64,000 nt of DNA from HGM11416 sp034104345 (GTDB lineage: Bacteria; Bacillota; Clostridia; Christensenellales; Borkfalkiaceae). The position numbers and the translations under genes were made by a program. Position 1 is the stretch's first letter; every line of letters begins with the position of its first letter. Shown here piece by piece: positions 61,940 through 64,000 of the stretch. Below the pieces are notes generated by a model. It did not search any database. It saw only the letters and a program-made list of their open reading frames with translations, and was not told where the DNA came from. Location: NCBI GenBank assembly GCA_034104345.1, contig JAXEDY010000019.1, positions 62,001 through 126,000 of the forward strand. The letters are read 5' to 3'.

Positions 61940-64000
61940 TTACAGAGTTATCCATAACGCAGGCCGAACACCGTTGTTATCTTCGTAAGCCCAGTCTCCA
62001 TAATTACGCACCTCACCATAAAATTCGACATAGGCAACTTTATCATCTTCCAAGCTGTATGAAGCCTTACGTCCAGGAGAACGGAGCCACCAATCGCAAC
62101 GCCAACCACTATAGGTATATACCCCGTTTTCTTCAGCATAAACAGTTGCTTTACATTCCCTTTCATCATCCGACGAAAAATATTTGTTAACTTCCGGTAT
62201 GCTTAGCAAAAAAACTTTGTCATTAGTTGCATTGCCGGGATTAGTATCGTATTCAGGGTTTTTATCTGCCGTTACAAAAGTTATTTTTATTTTTGATTTT
62301 TCTTGTTCGCTAAAAACGGCGTTATAAAATTCGTTGTTTAGCCAAGTCCTTAACGAACAAGTTTCCCAGGTAACGCTTGTATAAGAATTATCGTATTTTT
62401 TACAATCTAAAGCATATTTGCTTATTATAAACAACGAATTACCTTTTTTTTCAAGAACTGTCCATTCAACAATTTCTTTCCCGTTTGATAAATCGTTATC
62501 TTGTTCATACGAGCCGAAATAAACACTATCGCCTACGGCGGCAGTATTCATTTTATTTTTCAGGTAAGTATAACATCTGATAGTATATAAATTGCTTTCT
62601 TTTTCGCCATTTAAACCCTTAAAAATATTGTAAGCATCAGCGTAATTTCCCGTGTTGAACAAATACACGGCTTTGCTATATTTACAATCGACTATTTTCG
62701 ATTCGCTGTCTTTATAGCCGTTTAACGATTTAAATGCTTTGATTGCTTCGTCGTAATTGCCCTTGTAATATAAAGATATGGCTTTACCATACTTGCAATC
62801 GGTTATTTTTGACTCGCTGTCCTTATATCCGTTTAACGATTCAAATATTTCGATTGCTTCGTCGTATGCTTCTATTTCTCGATCGTAATTACCTGTATTA
62901 TATAAAGATACTGCTTTATCATATTTGCAATCGATTATTTTTGATTCGCTGTCCTTATATCCGTTTAACGATTCGAACGTTTCGATTGCTTCGTCGTAAC
63001 GACCGTTTTGATAAAGATATACGCCCGCATCATAAATTTTATTGTTGTTTATCGTAGGAATAATTACTGTCGTGAGTAGAACAATGAAAATCACACCGAC
63101 AATAAGCGACGCGGCAATTATCGCCGTTATTTTATTTTTTCTTTTTTCTTCGGCTTCAAAAGCAATACGATTGGCTTCGTGTTGCTCTACCATCTCTTTT
63201 ATAATTCTTTCACAATCTTCGGCTTGCTTATCCGCATCCTTCCACCCCGGAATAGATTTAAAAAGTTCAATAGCCTTTTTGCCCGACATCGTATCGTATA
63301 CGGCTATTTTGTGCATTTGCTTTTTTGCCGAATCGTAAATCTCATTCTTACGACATTCTTCCGCTTTGTTAAAACATTCTTCGGCAAGGGCGGCGCTGTT
63401 TTTAAAATTCGAAATAGATTTGAATTGCTGGGCGGCGGCGTTAAAATCCTTTTCGGAACAAGCCTGCCCCATTTTTTGCATTGCGCCGTTATAAACCGAA
63501 TTTAAACGCGCTTGTTCGTTGCGCTCTTTTATGCCCGAAACGTATCCGTTAAGCGTTGCGGCTAAATTTTCGCCGCCGTATTTTACCGCTTTATGAAAAT
63601 TATTGCTGTTATCGAACGGGGTTTTGCAATCGGCAAGTTTTTCTTGCGTGCTTACCCGCATTTCTGCCATAAGTTTGCCGAGATAGGCTTGAGCGTTTTC
63701 GGGATCCTGGTCTAAAACCTTTTCGCAATATTCGTCGGCTTCAGCCCAGTTTCCGTCTTCTAAAAAGATGAACGCGCGCTTTAAAAGCGGAGCGACGTTC
63801 GCGCCGCCGCTTAAAACAAAGGTTTCTTTTGCGGTTTGCTTTGGTTCGGATTTAGCAACGATTTTTTTTATGCCCCTTATTAAATCCTGCATAAAGCCGA
63901 GTTTGCCCATATCCTGCGCCTGCAAGTGCGAAAATTCTTCGGGCAGATCGTAAGGATCCATATCGCGATAGGCGGGGATAAGCATTTTTTTAGCGCCCTT
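61940..64000 (-). CDS. Probable TIR-domain protein, C-terminal part: TPR-like repeats, one membrane segment, DUF6273-like domain
   Basis: The gene runs off the right edge; about 686 residues are visible. The first visible part, KGAKKMLIPAYRDMDPYDLPEEF then HLQAQDMGKLGFMQDLIRGI, matches the end of TIR domains in many gut Clostridia, so the true N-terminus is outside. Residues about 60-280 are helical with TPR-like pieces. One membrane segment is near 285-312. Residues about 318-480 hold four repeats built on YxxGNYDEAIEIFESLNGYKDSESKI. The C-terminal 200 residues, with VEWTVLEKKGNSLFIISKYAL, SLRTWLNNEFYNAVFSEQE, WWLRSPG and VRPALWI, are DUF6273-like. A sensor that links an outside ligand to an inside TIR is an inference. 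Confidence 0.8.
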   Translation of the reverse strand, partial: KGAKKMLIPAYRDMDPYDLPEEFSHLQAQDMGKLGFMQDLIRGIKKIVAKSEPKQTAKETFVLSGGANVAPLLKRAFIFLEDGNWAEADEYCEKVLDQDPENAQAYLGKLMAEMRVSTQEKLADCKTPFDNSNNFHKAVKYGGENLAATLNGYVSGIKERNEQARLNSVYNGAMQKMGQACSEKDFNAAAQQFKSISNFKNSAALAEECFNKAEECRKNEIYDSAKKQMHKIAVYDTMSGKKAIELFKSIPGWKDADKQAEDCERIIKEMVEQHEANRIAFEAEEKRKNKITAIIAASLIVGVIFIVLLTTVIIPTINNNKIYDAGVYLYQNGRYDEAIETFESLNGYKDSESKIIDCKYDKAVSLYNTGNYDREIEAYDEAIEIFESLNGYKDSESKITDCKYGKAISLYYKGNYDEAIKAFKSLNGYKDSESKIVDCKYSKAVYLFNTGNYADAYNIFKGLNGEKESNLYTIRCYTYLKNKMNTAAVGDSVYFGSYEQDNDLSNGKEIVEWTVLEKKGNSLFIISKYALDCKKYDNSYTSVTWETCSLRTWLNNEFYNAVFSEQEKSKIKITFVTADKNPEYDTNPGNATNDKVFLLSIPEVNKYFSSDDERECKATVYAEENGVYTYSGWRCDWWLRSPGRKASYSLEDDKVAYVEFYGEVRNYGDWAYEDNNGVRPALWITL

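Noticed and set aside
62640..63020. Regular repeats that could be taken for a CRISPR array
   Set aside because: The repeats are coding (GNYDEAIEIFESLNGYKDSES units in one frame), differ by synonymous changes and have no separate spacers.

Overview
The window looks like a chromosomal segment of an anaerobic, low-GC Gram-positive bacterium of the Clostridia, probably an uncultured gut lineage. The reasons are rubrerythrin, ATP-dependent PEP carboxykinase, tandem DegV proteins, a BioY transporter, an Obg with a C-terminal OCT domain, the NadD/YqeK/RsfS cluster, a TagF-like transferase, and RpoB/RpoC of Firmicutes size. The exact family cannot be fixed by reading alone. Most genes lie on the minus strand. 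The recognisable sigma-A-type promoters are mainly TTGACA-N17-TATAAT, and many intrinsic terminators are visible.

Layout. 0-11 kb: a truncated ABC substrate-binding lipoprotein with a TM1266-like regulator, class II aldolase (fba), a vWA lipoprotein, pckA, a GNAT, an unknown lipoprotein and a DeoC-like protein that lacks the catalytic lysine. 11-17 kb: rsfS, a nadD-yqeK fusion, a lone plus-strand membrane protein gene, yhbY, obgE, nth, a 279-bp inverted-repeat element and bioY. 17-24 kb: a DUF3343 / cysteine desulfurase-like divergent pair, an ArsR regulator, a Thr-rich microprotein, an XRE membrane regulator, two degV paralogues and a possible structured RNA. 24 kb: six tRNA genes (Gly, Arg, His, Gln, Lys, Lys) behind one consensus promoter. 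24.6-34.5 kb: a GT8 enzyme, rubrerythrin, a fused MacB-like ABC protein, then shikimate genes aroK, aroQ, an aroA-aroE fusion and aroC, and a patatin. 35-47.4 kb: tuf, fusA, rpsG, rpsL, rpoC and rpoB. 47.7-50 kb: rqcP and an ispDF fusion. 50-57.9 kb: a compact Wzx/Wzy-type polysaccharide locus. 58-64 kb: a phosphodiesterase, rdgB, three small or unknown proteins, and the C-terminal part of a probable TIR protein with TPR-like repeats, one membrane segment and a DUF6273-like domain.

The most interesting signal is a family of about 34-bp palindromic repeats: 16 copies by eye, in both orientations. Ten lie between genes or across a gene end and six lie inside real genes. Five of those six are read in one and the same codon phase, giving peptides such as SGYKPVIGT, SAYKPVNDT and PAYRLINAT. 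This resembles the Rickettsia palindromic elements (RPE), which spread into protein-coding genes, but the sequence is different and the host is a Firmicute. One degV paralogue carries the element as a C-terminal tail while its tandem neighbour lacks it, a natural comparison within the same window.

Other points of note are Arg instead of Lys at S12 position 88 (a residue tied to streptomycin resistance in other bacteria), a predicted leaderless bioY mRNA, a hairpin covering the rubrerythrin ribosome binding site, and an acidic tail on RpoB.
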